Origin: Clostridium formicaceticum
GTDB lineage: Bacteria; Bacillota; Clostridia; Peptostreptococcales; Natronincolaceae
Length of the DNA: 64,000 nucleotides
NCBI RefSeq assembly: GCF_001854185.1
Contig: NZ_CP017603.1
Coordinates: 1,240,001-1,304,000 of the forward strand
Reading direction: 5' to 3'
The notes under the pieces were generated by a model. That model was not told the origin of the DNA and ran no database searches. It was given only the letters and a program-made list of their open reading frames with translations. Position numbers and translations under genes: made by a program. Below, piece by piece: positions 52,574 to 61,687 of the stretch (the stretch's first letter is position 1; the number at the start of each line of letters is the position of its first letter).

Positions 52574-53566
52574 ATGAAGATATTTTTAAAAATTTTTACC
52601 CTAGCCTTTACAAGTTTTGTCCTTCTTTTCAGCGGAGCCTTTTTATCCTTTAATACCTTCATGAGGGACAAGCATCCTAGTGCAGAGGTACCTGTAATCG
52701 TGAGACCAGACGACGAACATTTTGAAGAAACAGAACCTGAAATTAAAGATGAGCTGCTGAAGGCAGTTTCTGAGAGTAAGCGGATAAATTTTATTATGTT
52801 GGGGCTTGAGGGGATGCGAAGCGATACCATGATGTTTGTATCCTTTGATCCAGAAAACAAGGATTTAGATGTTATTTCTATACCTAGAGATACTTACTAT
52901 CCGCGAGTAGGGTATAATAGCGCAGCAAAAAAGAAAATTAATGCAGCTTATGGAGATCATGGAGCAGCAGGCGTAAAGACAGTAGTCAGTGACCTGTTAT
53001 TTGATATTCCAGTACATCACTATATCACAATAGATTATAAAGGGGTAGCTGCTATAGTAGATGCCATTGGAGGGGTACCTGTAACGATACCTAAGGGCGG
53101 CATGCATTATAGAGATGATTATGATAAACCGCCTCTTGTAATTAACTTTCCTGCGGGACCTCGTGTTTTAAATGGAGAAGATGCTGTTAAATTTTTAAGG
53201 TATCGTAAACCTACCCCCGGTAGCGGTGCTGCAGATCGTGACGGAGATTTAGGAAGAATTGAGGCGCAACAAGAATTTATGCAATCAGCGTTGAAAAAGG
53301 CAATGAGTTTAGGTAGCTTACCAAACTTAGTATCTTCTAGTTTCAAGCATGTAAGAACGGATATTGCATTACAGGATGTCGTACGCTATGCCTCAAATGC
53401 TGTTGGCTTGAGTATGGAAAATATTAGCATGAACATGTTACCAGGTATAGCTAGATATCAGGGAGGCGTATCTTATTATTTTCACGACCAAAAAGAAACG
53501 AGACAGCTATTATTAGATATTTATGGTGTAACTCAGAAGGAACTAGATACAATAGAAGAAGAATAA
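52574..53566 (+). CDS. LytR-CpsA-Psr (LCP) family cell-wall polymer ligase
   Basis: A 330-residue membrane-anchored enzyme (transmembrane segment about 5-26) that transfers lipid-linked glycopolymers to peptidoglycan. LCP signatures are FIMLGLEGMRSDTMMFVSFD, VISIPRDTYYPRVG, DYKGVAAIVDAIGGVPV, VLNGEDAVKFLRYRK and DGDLGRIEAQQEFM, with the conserved arginines and aspartates. ATG 52574 is the start, with GGAAGTGAA upstream. Confidence 0.92.
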   Translation: MKIFLKIFTLAFTSFVLLFSGAFLSFNTFMRDKHPSAEVPVIVRPDDEHFEETEPEIKDELLKAVSESKRINFIMLGLEGMRSDTMMFVSFDPENKDLDVISIPRDTYYPRVGYNSAAKKKINAAYGDHGAAGVKTVVSDLLFDIPVHHYITIDYKGVAAIVDAIGGVPVTIPKGGMHYRDDYDKPPLVINFPAGPRVLNGEDAVKFLRYRKPTPGSGAADRDGDLGRIEAQQEFMQSALKKAMSLGSLPNLVSSSFKHVRTDIALQDVVRYASNAVGLSMENISMNMLPGIARYQGGVSYYFHDQKETRQLLLDIYGVTQKELDTIEEE

Positions 53567-53567
53567 T

Positions 53568-53597
53568 AGCGGAAAACTTTCCGCTTTTCTTTTTTTG
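53568..53597 (+). terminator. Terminator after the LCP gene
   Basis: AGCGGAAA at 53568-53575 and TTTCCGCT at 53578-53585, followed by TTCTTTTTTT. Confidence 0.8.
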
Positions 53598-53612
53598 TTT
53601 AAGGAGGGAATG

Positions 53613-55349
53613 ATGAGAAAAAATTTTTTTATCGATAAAAATTTTGCAATTTTTGGAATGATATTTATAAGCGTTATAGCTTTTGTTTTTATTTCTAGCC
53701 GTCAGTCCTACAAAAATTTTCCATCAGATTTAGATTTTCCTACCATTTACTTATATATGGAGGAAGAAGATGTAGAAAATTTATATGAACGAGATTTTTT
53801 AAGTGACCAAAGAATACAAGGATTTGCAAAAACCTCCCCGAAGGACAAAGACGCCAAAAAGGTGGAAGTAAGATTTAGGGGAGACAGTACAAGATATTTG
53901 CCGAAAAAGTCTTTTAATGTTCGGTTTGAAGAAGAACAAGATTTTCTTTTCGGTAGCAATAGAATGAATCTAAATGCCTCTTATACGGACCCTTCCCTTA
54001 TGAGGGAAAAAATCTCTATGGATATGTTTAAAGAACTAGGGTTACCTGCCCCTAGGGCAGCGTATTTTAATTTATATATCAACAATATCTATGAAGGATT
54101 GTATCTTCATGTAGAAAGAATCGATGAAAATTTATTAAGTCATTTTGACTTAAATGGAAAGGGTACTTTAGTAAGAGATACTTTTGCAGCAAATCTCCAA
54201 AAGGAGGAAATGGAGAGGGCCTCTTTGTTCGGTTATGATATTGGTAGTATAGAAAATCAAGAAGCTTTACTAAGAGAGAACTTCTCCTATAGAGGAGATC
54301 CTGATTGGCAGTCTGTTATTGATTTGGCAGATTGGGTATACAATACACCGGCAGGAGAAGACTTCTATATTGGCTTTCAAGAACGTTTTTACTTAGAAGA
54401 CTTTATAGATTGGTTAGCAATACATGTATTAATAGGAGATATAGATTCCTTCGCTGATGATTACTGGTTGTATTTAGATCATGAAGATCCTGATGCAAAA
54501 TGGAGGGTCATACCCTGGGATAAGGATTTAACTTTTGGGTCTACTTACCGGCCTCAAGTTTATGTAGACAATGATTATTTTGCCTATGAATATCATTTAT
54601 ATAGACACAGTTACAGGGATAATGATATGATCATGAAGTTTTTTCAAACCCCTCAGTTACAAGAAAAGCTTTTTAGTCGCATGGCGTATTTAATGGAGGA
54701 AGTTTTTACTTTAGAATATTTTCAAAATAAAACTGCCAGTTTAAGAGAATACATTCAGGATAGTCTTCAGATCCCTCCCTCTGACTATGCTTTTATATTA
54801 CATGGCCAGAACCACCATGGAGAATTGGGAAGAATGGATGAACATATAGAGACCATACTGGACTTTATTGAGTTAAGATATCAATTTATAAGACGTCAAA
54901 TGTATCCTGCAGGAGACGAAATCCATACAGCGACGGTGGATTTAATGGATGCTAGGGTGGGAGATGTCGTATATTTTACCGATGCTAAGGGATGGACAAT
55001 TGGTAAAATAGATATAAGGGAAATGAAAAAGAAAGGTAAGGTTACCCTTGTAGCAGAACATGAAGAAGAAATAAAGGGAATCAATAGGATATGGAGAATA
55101 ACACCAGAAAATACAGATATTCTAGGTGACCTAACTTTATATTATAGAAATGAAATTTTTGACTTTGGAAAACAAAATTGGTATGAAGAGGAAGATGCTA
55201 TAGGAAATCAATGGGATTTAATTATGGGTATCTATAAAAATGATAAGGCAGTTTCTCTACCTAGTAAAATCAATCCCTATTCCAATAAAGTTACCGCAAC
55301 CGTTCATATAAAAGATATAGAAGAACTTGTTATTACTTACCCAGAATAA
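53613..55349 (+). CDS. CotH-family protein kinase-like protein
   Basis: A 578-residue protein with an N-terminal membrane anchor (about 10-28) and a CotH domain: VRFRGDSTRYLPKKSFNVRF, NLYINNIYEGLYLHVERIDE, HVLIGDIDSFADDYWLYLD and IPWDKDLTFG with the metal-binding aspartates. CotH proteins phosphorylate coat proteins in Bacillus spores. This one has a membrane anchor and a C-terminal beta-rich part of about 130 residues, so its target may be at the cell surface. ATG 53613 (or 53610) follows AAGGAGGGA. Confidence 0.88.
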   Translation: MRKNFFIDKNFAIFGMIFISVIAFVFISSRQSYKNFPSDLDFPTIYLYMEEEDVENLYERDFLSDQRIQGFAKTSPKDKDAKKVEVRFRGDSTRYLPKKSFNVRFEEEQDFLFGSNRMNLNASYTDPSLMREKISMDMFKELGLPAPRAAYFNLYINNIYEGLYLHVERIDENLLSHFDLNGKGTLVRDTFAANLQKEEMERASLFGYDIGSIENQEALLRENFSYRGDPDWQSVIDLADWVYNTPAGEDFYIGFQERFYLEDFIDWLAIHVLIGDIDSFADDYWLYLDHEDPDAKWRVIPWDKDLTFGSTYRPQVYVDNDYFAYEYHLYRHSYRDNDMIMKFFQTPQLQEKLFSRMAYLMEEVFTLEYFQNKTASLREYIQDSLQIPPSDYAFILHGQNHHGELGRMDEHIETILDFIELRYQFIRRQMYPAGDEIHTATVDLMDARVGDVVYFTDAKGWTIGKIDIREMKKKGKVTLVAEHEEEIKGINRIWRITPENTDILGDLTLYYRNEIFDFGKQNWYEEEDAIGNQWDLIMGIYKNDKAVSLPSKINPYSNKVTATVHIKDIEELVITYPE

Positions 55350-55354
55350 AAAAA

Positions 55355-55384
55355 GGGGAGATAAGCTCTCCTCTAATTTTTATT
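55355..55384. terminator. Terminator between cotH-like gene and murC
   Basis: GGGGAG (55355-55360), loop ATAAG, CTCTCC (55366-55371), with A-run on the left and TCTAATTTTTATTT on the right. It serves both convergent genes and overlaps the murC stop. Confidence 0.75.
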
Positions 55385-56755
55385 TAAAAGTGCTTCTCCA
55401 ATTTTATAAACGTCCCCTGCTCCCATAGTTAGGACTAAGTCTCCTGGCTCTAACCTGTCGTAAATGTAATCTACAATTTTTTCAAATTCAGGTATATAAA
55501 GGGCTTCTAGTGAAGGATCCATTAATTCTACGAGTTTTTTACTATTTATCTCTCCATTATCTAATTCTCTCGCAGCATAGATATCTGTAATAATGGTATG
55601 GTCAGCAGCATTAAAAGCTGTGGAAAAATCTTTTAGCAAAGCCTTTGTGCGGCTATAGGTATGGGGTTGAAAGATCGCCCATATCTTTCTATGGGGATGT
55701 TGTTTTGCTGCTTCTAAGGTGGCTTTAATTTCTGCAGGATGATGAGCATAGTCATCAACTATTTTTGCCCCTTTTACTTCCCCCAGGATGTCAAAACGAC
55801 GATGAATACCTTGATAGCGGTGAATGTTTTTAGCAATTGTTTCAGCTTCTAGTCCTAATAGATGAGATGTAGTAATAGAGGCTAAAGCATTATAGACATT
55901 ATGAAGCCCAGGAATATTTAAACGAAAATCACCAAAAACTTCACCTTGATAAAGTACTTTAAAATTAGGATGACCTTCTTTATCAAAAGAGATATCCTGA
56001 GCGATAAAGTCTGCAGGAGTTTTAATACCATAAGTAACAATGTTACAGTCAGCACTACTATAAATCTCTCTAACCTGCGGATCATCATTACAAGCTACTA
56101 GAAATCCTTCCTTAGGTACTAGAGCTACAAACCTTCTAAAGGCATCTTTAATATGTTCTATATCTCTATAATAATCTAAATGATCTTCATCAATATTTAA
56201 GATAATAGCAATAAAGGGAAAGAACCTTAAAAAGCTTTCCACATACTCACAGGCTTCTGTAATAAAATGATTGCTTTTACCAATTTTGATATTTCCTCCA
56301 ATATCCTCCAAATCTCCTCCAACCAAGATCGTAGGATCTAAACCTCCATACTCCATTAAAAGAGATAGTAATGAGGTTGTAGTGGTTTTTCCATGGCTCC
56401 CAGCTACAGCAATAGCTTTATCATATTTTTTCATAATTTGCCCTAGCATTTCTGCTCTATCTACCTCAGGAATATTTAAGGCTTTAGCCCGAACCCTTTC
56501 TGGGTTGTAATGCTTAATAGCAGCACTATATACGATTAAATCTGGGTTTTGGATATTTTCCTCTCGATGTCCTATAAATATTTCTGCTCCGTGCTCCTTC
56601 AATTTATGGAGAAGCTTTGAGTCACTAATATCTGAACCAGACACGCGATAGCCGTGGCTTAAGAGAATTTCTGCAATTGCACTCATACTAATGCCACCAA
56701 TTCCAATCAAATGGATGTGATGGATTTTATGTTCATTCAAGTCAAAAGAAATCAC
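55373..56755 (-). CDS. murC: UDP-N-acetylmuramate--L-alanine ligase
   Basis: A 460-residue Mur ligase: [34 protein letters not shown], the ATP loop [18 protein letters not shown] (about residues 116-133), [14 protein letters not shown] and [18 protein letters not shown]. It adds L-alanine to UDP-MurNAc in the cytoplasm. It starts with GTG at 56755 behind AAAGGAGCGAAG. In B. subtilis murC is elsewhere, so this is a local difference. Confidence 0.96.
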   Translation of the reverse strand: MISFDLNEHKIHHIHLIGIGGISMSAIAEILLSHGYRVSGSDISDSKLLHKLKEHGAEIFIGHREENIQNPDLIVYSAAIKHYNPERVRAKALNIPEVDRAEMLGQIMKKYDKAIAVAGSHGKTTTTSLLSLLMEYGGLDPTILVGGDLEDIGGNIKIGKSNHFITEACEYVESFLRFFPFIAIILNIDEDHLDYYRDIEHIKDAFRRFVALVPKEGFLVACNDDPQVREIYSSADCNIVTYGIKTPADFIAQDISFDKEGHPNFKVLYQGEVFGDFRLNIPGLHNVYNALASITTSHLLGLEAETIAKNIHRYQGIHRRFDILGEVKGAKIVDDYAHHPAEIKATLEAAKQHPHRKIWAIFQPHTYSRTKALLKDFSTAFNAADHTIITDIYAARELDNGEINSKKLVELMDPSLEALYIPEFEKIVDYIYDRLEPGDLVLTMGAGDVYKIGEALLNKN

Positions 56756-57107
56756 AATCTTCGCTCCTTTACAAATAAGTTATGAAACTTCTGCTAGGTC
56801 AAGACTCCCACTTTTACAGGTAAACTTTCAAATCAGATGAACAGCATCCATCTGATTTACTGACATTCAACGTAAGCTGGAGTAATTTACTTCTAGCCAT
56901 TAGTGTTGCCAAATTTAGACATTTATATAAAACCAATACTGCTTTTCACTTACAAACTTTCTCTACTTATATTAATACGAAACTCTGTTCAATATAATAA
57001 CATAAAAAGTAAATAGATGCACATTAATTTTCCCTTGTATTTATTTCAACAAACGAATAAAATAGATAATATAATCAAGAATATTCATACCGGGAGGAAT
57101 TATATAT
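56756..57107. promoter_or_regulatory. Divergent murC-purR intergenic region
   Basis: A 352-bp spacer without an ORF. A perfect 9-bp inverted repeat AATCAGATG (56831-56839) with CATCTGATT (56849-56857) lies on the murC side. TTGTAT (57035-57040), 17-nt spacer and TAAAAT (57058-57063) could be the purR promoter. Two CGAA tetranucleotides (about 56971 and 57055) might belong to PurR boxes, but this is weak. Confidence 0.4.
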
Positions 57108-57926
57108 ATGGAGAAGTTGAAAAGAAACGAAAGAATTGCTGCTATTATAAAAATCCTTGGAGATCAACCCAATAAAATATTTACGCTTAATTATTTTACG
57201 GAAAAGTTTGCTGCTGCCAAATCTACGATTAGCGAAGATATTATGGTAGTGAAGCAGTCTATGGAAAAAATGAAACTAGGAAAAATTCAAACAATTTCTG
57301 GAGCAGCTGGTGGTGTGAAGTTTATTCCCTATACCACAAAAGAACAAAACAAACAAATATTACAAAGCATCTGTAATCACTTGGGGGAAAAAGAGAGAAT
57401 TCTTCCCGGTGGGTTTTTGTATATGGCAGATATTATTTATTCTCCACAAATGATTCATCAGCTGGGGGAGGTTTTTGCCAGTCAATTTAACTATAAAGAG
57501 GTGGATTATATTATAACAGTAGAAACAAAAGGTATACCACTAGCTCTTATGGTGGCAAAAGCTATGAATTTGCCTTTAGTTATTCTTAGAAGAGATAGTA
57601 AAGTGACGGAAGGTTCTACAGTAAGCATTAATTATGTTTCTGGTTCCAGTAAAAAAATGCAAAGAATGTCTCTTGCCAGAAGAGCAATTAAGCCTAATTC
57701 TAAGGTAATTATTATTGATGATTTTATGAAGGCAGGTGGCACAGCTAAGGGTATGATGGACATGATGAAGGAGTTTGACACCCAGGTAGAAGGAATCGGG
57801 GTTTTAATAGCTACCAGAGAACCACAAGAAAAGCTGGTGGAGGATTATATACCACTATTAATTCTGGAAGAAGTAGAAGAAAAAAGCGAAGCTGTAGAAA
57901 TTTATCCAAACCCTGCTCTTATATAA
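57108..57926 (+). CDS. purR: Pur operon repressor PurR
   Basis: A 272-residue regulator with an N-terminal winged-helix domain (RNERIAAIIKILGDQPNKIF, FAAAKSTISEDI) and a C-terminal phosphoribosyltransferase-fold domain with the PRPP loop VIIIDDFMKAGGTAKGMM near residue 205. It senses PRPP (and ppGpp in B. subtilis) and controls purine genes. The order purR-spoVG-glmU-prs matches B. subtilis, without yabJ. ATG 57108 follows GGGAGGAA. Confidence 0.95.
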   Translation: MEKLKRNERIAAIIKILGDQPNKIFTLNYFTEKFAAAKSTISEDIMVVKQSMEKMKLGKIQTISGAAGGVKFIPYTTKEQNKQILQSICNHLGEKERILPGGFLYMADIIYSPQMIHQLGEVFASQFNYKEVDYIITVETKGIPLALMVAKAMNLPLVILRRDSKVTEGSTVSINYVSGSSKKMQRMSLARRAIKPNSKVIIIDDFMKAGGTAKGMMDMMKEFDTQVEGIGVLIATREPQEKLVEDYIPLLILEEVEEKSEAVEIYPNPALI

Positions 57927-57990
57927 ATTTTTGTTTGTTAAAAGGCATACTAAAAAACCATAAAAAAATTAAGAAATTTATAAATATTTA

Positions 57991-58019
57991 GAAGGAAATT
58001 GAAAACTTATGGAGAATAA
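57991..58019 (+). promoter_or_regulatory. Sigma-H promoter of spoVG
   Basis: GAAGGAAAT (57991-57999), 11 nt, GGAGAATAA (58011-58019). This fits the sigma-H consensus RnAGGAwWW, N11-12, RnnGAATww at every defined position. spoVG is a classic sigma-H gene in B. subtilis. Confidence 0.85.
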
Positions 58020-58102
58020 AGGTAAATAATAGAAATTATATACATCATATATTAAACTATATACAACCCAGTATCGACATAGTGGAAGGTGGTGAGGGAC
58101 AG

Positions 58103-58408
58103 ATGCAAGTAACAGATGTAAGAGTGAGAAAGGTAGCAGCAGAGGGTAAAATGAAGGCAATCGTTTCCGTTACTTTTGATAACGAATTTGTTGTACATGA
58201 CATTAAGATTATCGAAGGACAAAATGGACTATTTATCGCGATGCCTAGCAGAAAAATGGGAGAAGGAGATTTTAGAGACATAGCCCATCCTATTAATTCG
58301 GACACAAGATTCAAAATTCAACAGGCTATATTTGCAGAATATGAAAAAGTTAATGAAGAAAGTGAATTAGAAGCAGTTGAGACGATAAGCGCAGCTCATG
58401 AAGCATAA
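58103..58408 (+). CDS. spoVG: Septation regulator SpoVG
   Basis: A 101-residue RNA/DNA-binding protein: [40 protein letters not shown] and [18 protein letters not shown] match SpoVG almost word for word. ATG 58103 gives the normal family N-terminus; AAGGTGGTGAGGG lies upstream and the open frame from 58082 is rejected. It is expected to be activated by sigma-H and repressed by AbrB. Confidence 0.97.
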   Translation: MQVTDVRVRKVAAEGKMKAIVSVTFDNEFVVHDIKIIEGQNGLFIAMPSRKMGEGDFRDIAHPINSDTRFKIQQAIFAEYEKVNEESELEAVETISAAHEA

Positions 58409-58419
58409 TTACAGTAGGA

Positions 58420-58453
58420 AGAAGCCTCTATAACGATCAGGCTTCTTTTTTTT
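58420..58453 (+). terminator. Intrinsic terminator after spoVG
   Basis: AGAAGCCT (58420-58427), 11-nt loop, AGGCTTCT (58439-58446), then TTTTTTT. Confidence 0.92.
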
Positions 58454-58644
58454 ATATTTTTAGTACAGAAATTAAGCAGAGTATCATCGAATAGAAGATT
58501 TTGTTGAAAAAGGGTTTATTATTTATTTAAAATATAATAAACTATTAAAGGGATAATAATAAGTATGGAGGGTAAAGTCTATTTTGTTTATTACACAATA
58601 TATATAAAGAAATAAGGAGACTTTTTATGCAGGTGGTGAAAAAA

Positions 58645-60024
58645 ATGAAATTACAAGCAATCATATTAGCAGCAGGGGCTGGAACGCGTATGAAGTCAAA
58701 GCTTCCTAAAGTACTCCATAAGGTTTGTGGTGAACCTATGCTACAACATGTTATAGATGCTGCTTATCAGTCCGATATAGAGGAATGCATCGTTGTAGTT
58801 GGGCATGGAGCACAGACAGTAAAAAACAGCTTAACAAAGGATATTAAAACTGTTCTGCAAAAAGAGCAACTGGGAACAGGGCATGCAGTCATGATGACTT
58901 ATGATCAATTAACTGAAGAAGGAACAGTGTTAATTCTAAACGGAGATGGCCCTTTGATTACAGAAGATACACTAAGAGAGCTTCTTGCTTATCATCAAGA
59001 AAAAGGATACAATGCTACAGTTTTAACAGCAGATTTAGCAAACCCCCACGGTTATGGCCGAATCGTCAGAGGTACAGATAATGGGCTAATGAAAATCGTA
59101 GAGGAAAAGGATGCTTCCCCAGAGGAAAAGATGATTAAGGAAATTAATTCTGGTCTTTACTGTTTTGATGCTAAAGCACTTAGAGAAGCTTTACCTCGTA
59201 TCACGAAAGAAAATGCTCAGGGAGAATATTATTTAACAGATGCCCTTGCTATTATCGCTGGTATGGGAAAAGAGGTAGGCGTTTATAAAACAAAAGACTA
59301 TGAAGATATTATGGCGGTAAACGCCAAAGGCCAGCTGGCACAGGTTGAAGAAATTATGCGCCGACGCATTGCCGAGAAGCACATGGAAGAAGGCGTTACG
59401 ATTATCAATCCTAGCCATACCTATATAGAAAAGCATGTAAAGATTGGTAGAGATACGATTGTTTATCCTGGTGTCATCTTAGTGGGAGATACTGTTATTG
59501 GAGAAGATTGTACCATAGGTGCTAATACAAGAATAGAAGACTCCAAGATAGGAGATTCTGTAACCATTCACCACTCCACCATCCTGCAAAGCACCGTGGG
59601 AAAGTGTACAACGGTAGGACCCTATGCTTATGTGAGACCGAATAGTCATATTGGTAAACATGTAAAAATAGGGGATTTTGTAGAAATTAAGAACGCTTTC
59701 ATTGGAGATCATTCCAAAGCTTCCCACCTCGCTTATATCGGTGACGCAGAGGTAGGTAGCCATGTAAATATAGGATGTGGTGTTGTATTTGTAAATTATG
59801 ATGGGAAAAATAAACATAAGACAATTATCCGTGATCATGCGTTTATTGGTAGCAACTCTAATTTAATTGCTCCTGTAATTGTGGAAGAGTATGGATATGT
59901 AGCCAGTGGTTCTACAATTACAAAGTCTGTAGAAAAAGGAGCACTAGCCATAGCCCGGAGTCATCAACATAATAAAGCCGGCTGGGTAGAAGATAAAGGT
60001 TTACTGAAAACAAAGGAGGAATAA
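58645..60024 (+). CDS. glmU: Bifunctional GlcN-1-P acetyltransferase / GlcNAc-1-P uridyltransferase
   Basis: A 459-residue enzyme making UDP-GlcNAc for the cell wall. The N-terminal uridyltransferase has IILAAGAGTRMKSKLPKVLH and LNGDGPLI. The C-terminal left-handed beta-helix (from about residue 250) carries hexapeptide repeats and the acetyltransferase segment GCGVVFVNYDGKNKH with its histidine. ATG 58645 is preferred, with AGGTGGTGA upstream. It is followed by prs after 6 bp. Confidence 0.97.
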   Translation: MKLQAIILAAGAGTRMKSKLPKVLHKVCGEPMLQHVIDAAYQSDIEECIVVVGHGAQTVKNSLTKDIKTVLQKEQLGTGHAVMMTYDQLTEEGTVLILNGDGPLITEDTLRELLAYHQEKGYNATVLTADLANPHGYGRIVRGTDNGLMKIVEEKDASPEEKMIKEINSGLYCFDAKALREALPRITKENAQGEYYLTDALAIIAGMGKEVGVYKTKDYEDIMAVNAKGQLAQVEEIMRRRIAEKHMEEGVTIINPSHTYIEKHVKIGRDTIVYPGVILVGDTVIGEDCTIGANTRIEDSKIGDSVTIHHSTILQSTVGKCTTVGPYAYVRPNSHIGKHVKIGDFVEIKNAFIGDHSKASHLAYIGDAEVGSHVNIGCGVVFVNYDGKNKHKTIIRDHAFIGSNSNLIAPVIVEEYGYVASGSTITKSVEKGALAIARSHQHNKAGWVEDKGLLKTKEE

Positions 60025-60030
60025 AACAAA

Positions 60031-60978
60031 ATGAATACGAGTGGTAGTGAGATAAAAATATTTTCTGGCAATGCTAATGTTGGATTGGCAAAGGAAATCG
60101 CTCAGGAAATAGGTGTGCCTCTTGGAAACTGTGAAGTGGGTACCTTTAGTGATGGAGAAATAGCAGTAAATATCAATGAGACCGTAAGAGGAGCAGATGT
60201 TTTTGTGGTACAACCTACACATCCTCCTGTAAATGATCATCTTATGGAGCTCTTAATTTTAATTGATGCTTTTAAGAGGGCTTCAGCAGGAAGAATAACA
60301 GCGGTTTTACCCTACTATGGCTATGCTAGACAAGATCGTAAAGCAAAGGCAAGGGACCCTATCACAGCTAAATTAGTAGCAGACCTATTGACTGTAGCCG
60401 GAGCCGATAGAGTATTAGCTATGGATTTGCATGCTGCGCAAATTCAAGGATACTTTAATATACCAGTAGACCATCTGTTAGGAGTACCAATTTTAGCTGA
60501 GTATTTTATTAAGAAGAATATTCAAGATTTAATCGTGGTTTCTCCAGACCTTGGCAGTGTTACTCGGGCTAGAAATTTTGCTAATCACCTTGATGCGCCT
60601 ATTGCCATTATCGATAAAAGAAGACCTAAGGCAAATGTTTCAGAAGTAATGAACATTATTGGAGAGGTTGAAGGAAAAAATGTTATTTTAATTGACGATA
60701 TGATTGATACCGCTGGTACCATTGTGCAGGCTGCCAATGCCTTAAAAGAATTTGGAGCAAAGGATGTATATGCTGCTTGTACCCATCCTTTATTGTCTGG
60801 ACCAGCCATTGAAAGAATTCAAAACTCCCAGATTAAGGAACTGATCACTACCAACTCTATCACTTTGGCAGAGGAAAAAAATATCGATAAAATTAAGGTA
60901 ATGTCGGTAGCCCGCTTGTTTGCAGAAGCAATTCAAAGAATTTATAAAAATATTTCTGTAAGCAGATTATTTGATTAG
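60031..60978 (+). CDS. prs: Ribose-phosphate pyrophosphokinase (PRPP synthetase)
   Basis: A 315-residue enzyme making PRPP from ribose-5-phosphate and ATP. Visible are the flag region [20 protein letters not shown], the metal-site histidine in [13 protein letters not shown] and the PRPP-binding loop [18 protein letters not shown]. Its product feeds PurR sensing, PncB and nucleotide synthesis. It directly follows glmU, as in B. subtilis (gcaD-prs). Confidence 0.97.
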   Translation: MNTSGSEIKIFSGNANVGLAKEIAQEIGVPLGNCEVGTFSDGEIAVNINETVRGADVFVVQPTHPPVNDHLMELLILIDAFKRASAGRITAVLPYYGYARQDRKAKARDPITAKLVADLLTVAGADRVLAMDLHAAQIQGYFNIPVDHLLGVPILAEYFIKKNIQDLIVVSPDLGSVTRARNFANHLDAPIAIIDKRRPKANVSEVMNIIGEVEGKNVILIDDMIDTAGTIVQAANALKEFGAKDVYAACTHPLLSGPAIERIQNSQIKELITTNSITLAEEKNIDKIKVMSVARLFAEAIQRIYKNISVSRLFD

Positions 60979-61000
60979 ACTATCTTCTATCTAAGCGAAA

Positions 61001-61085
61001 TATAGACATACGATTGTAGCCCACGGTTTTAGGTGAAACCGCAGACCGTGTATTTGAAAAATTAGCTTTAAAAGCGTGTGTCTAT
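61001..61085. repeat. Palindromic intergenic repeat, copy G (left arm deleted)
   Basis: TATAGACATACGATTGTAGCCCACGGTTTT, then AAACCGCAGACCGTGTATTTG and ...GCGTGTGTCTAT. The core CCACGGTTTT...AAACCG...ACCGTG and both outer ends match copies B and F. The AT-rich left arm is missing. It lies between prs and pth. Confidence 0.75.
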
Positions 61086-61126
61086 CGTTTAGATTCAACA
61101 AAAGGGTGCATAGGAGGTTATTAAAA

Positions 61127-61687
61127 ATGCACATCATTGTAGGACTAGGAAATCCAGGTAAAAAGTACGATGGCACAAGACATAACATAGGCTTTGACAC
61201 CATAGACCTATTAGCCCATCGTCATGGCATAAAGGTAAACAAGTTAAAACATAAGGCGCTTTACGGAGAAGGATTTTGGGGAGGAGAAAAGGTTTTATTG
61301 GCAAAGCCTCAAACCTTCATGAACTTAAGTGGAGAAAGCCTTCGAGATATGGTGGAATTCTATAAAATAGACAAGAAAAACTTGGTGGTTATTTATGATG
61401 ATATTGATATAGAAGTAGGAGCCCTTAGAATTCGTCAGCAGGGCAGTGCTGGTAGCCATAATGGTATGAAGTCCATTATTTATCTACTGCAGTCTGATGC
61501 TTTCCCGAGAGTACGGATCGGCATAGGAAAACCAAAGTTTGGGGACTTAGCGGATTATGTTTTGGGAAGATTTTCAAAGGAAGAAGTGACTTCTATGAGG
61601 GAAACTGTAGAGAAAGCTGCTGAAGCAGTGGAGACCATTGTCAAAGAAGGTATAGACCTAGCTATGAATCGTTATAATAGATCATGA
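61127..61687 (+). CDS. pth: Peptidyl-tRNA hydrolase
   Basis: A 186-residue esterase: [20 protein letters not shown] contains the catalytic histidine, followed by [31 protein letters not shown] with the catalytic aspartate and [16 protein letters not shown] 61127 follows TAGGAGGTT. It recycles tRNA from drop-off peptides. It overlaps the next gene by 4 bp. Confidence 0.96.
   Translation: MHIIVGLGNPGKKYDGTRHNIGFDTIDLLAHRHGIKVNKLKHKALYGEGFWGGEKVLLAKPQTFMNLSGESLRDMVEFYKIDKKNLVVIYDDIDIEVGALRIRQQGSAGSHNGMKSIIYLLQSDAFPRVRIGIGKPKFGDLADYVLGRFSKEEVTSMRETVEKAAEAVETIVKEGIDLAMNRYNRS

Noticed and set aside
52393-52860. Minus-strand frame of 155 codons across the decarboxylase/LCP boundary
   Set aside because: It spans two well-supported plus-strand genes and their spacer, without a start signal or family similarity.
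57041-57060. CGAA sequences before purR as PurR boxes
   Set aside because: Only short CGAA cores are present, not the paired, oriented boxes of known PurR operators; too weak to list.
59479-59838. Minus-strand frame of 119 codons inside glmU
   Set aside because: Shadow of the hexapeptide-repeat region of glmU; periodic codons leave the other strand open.
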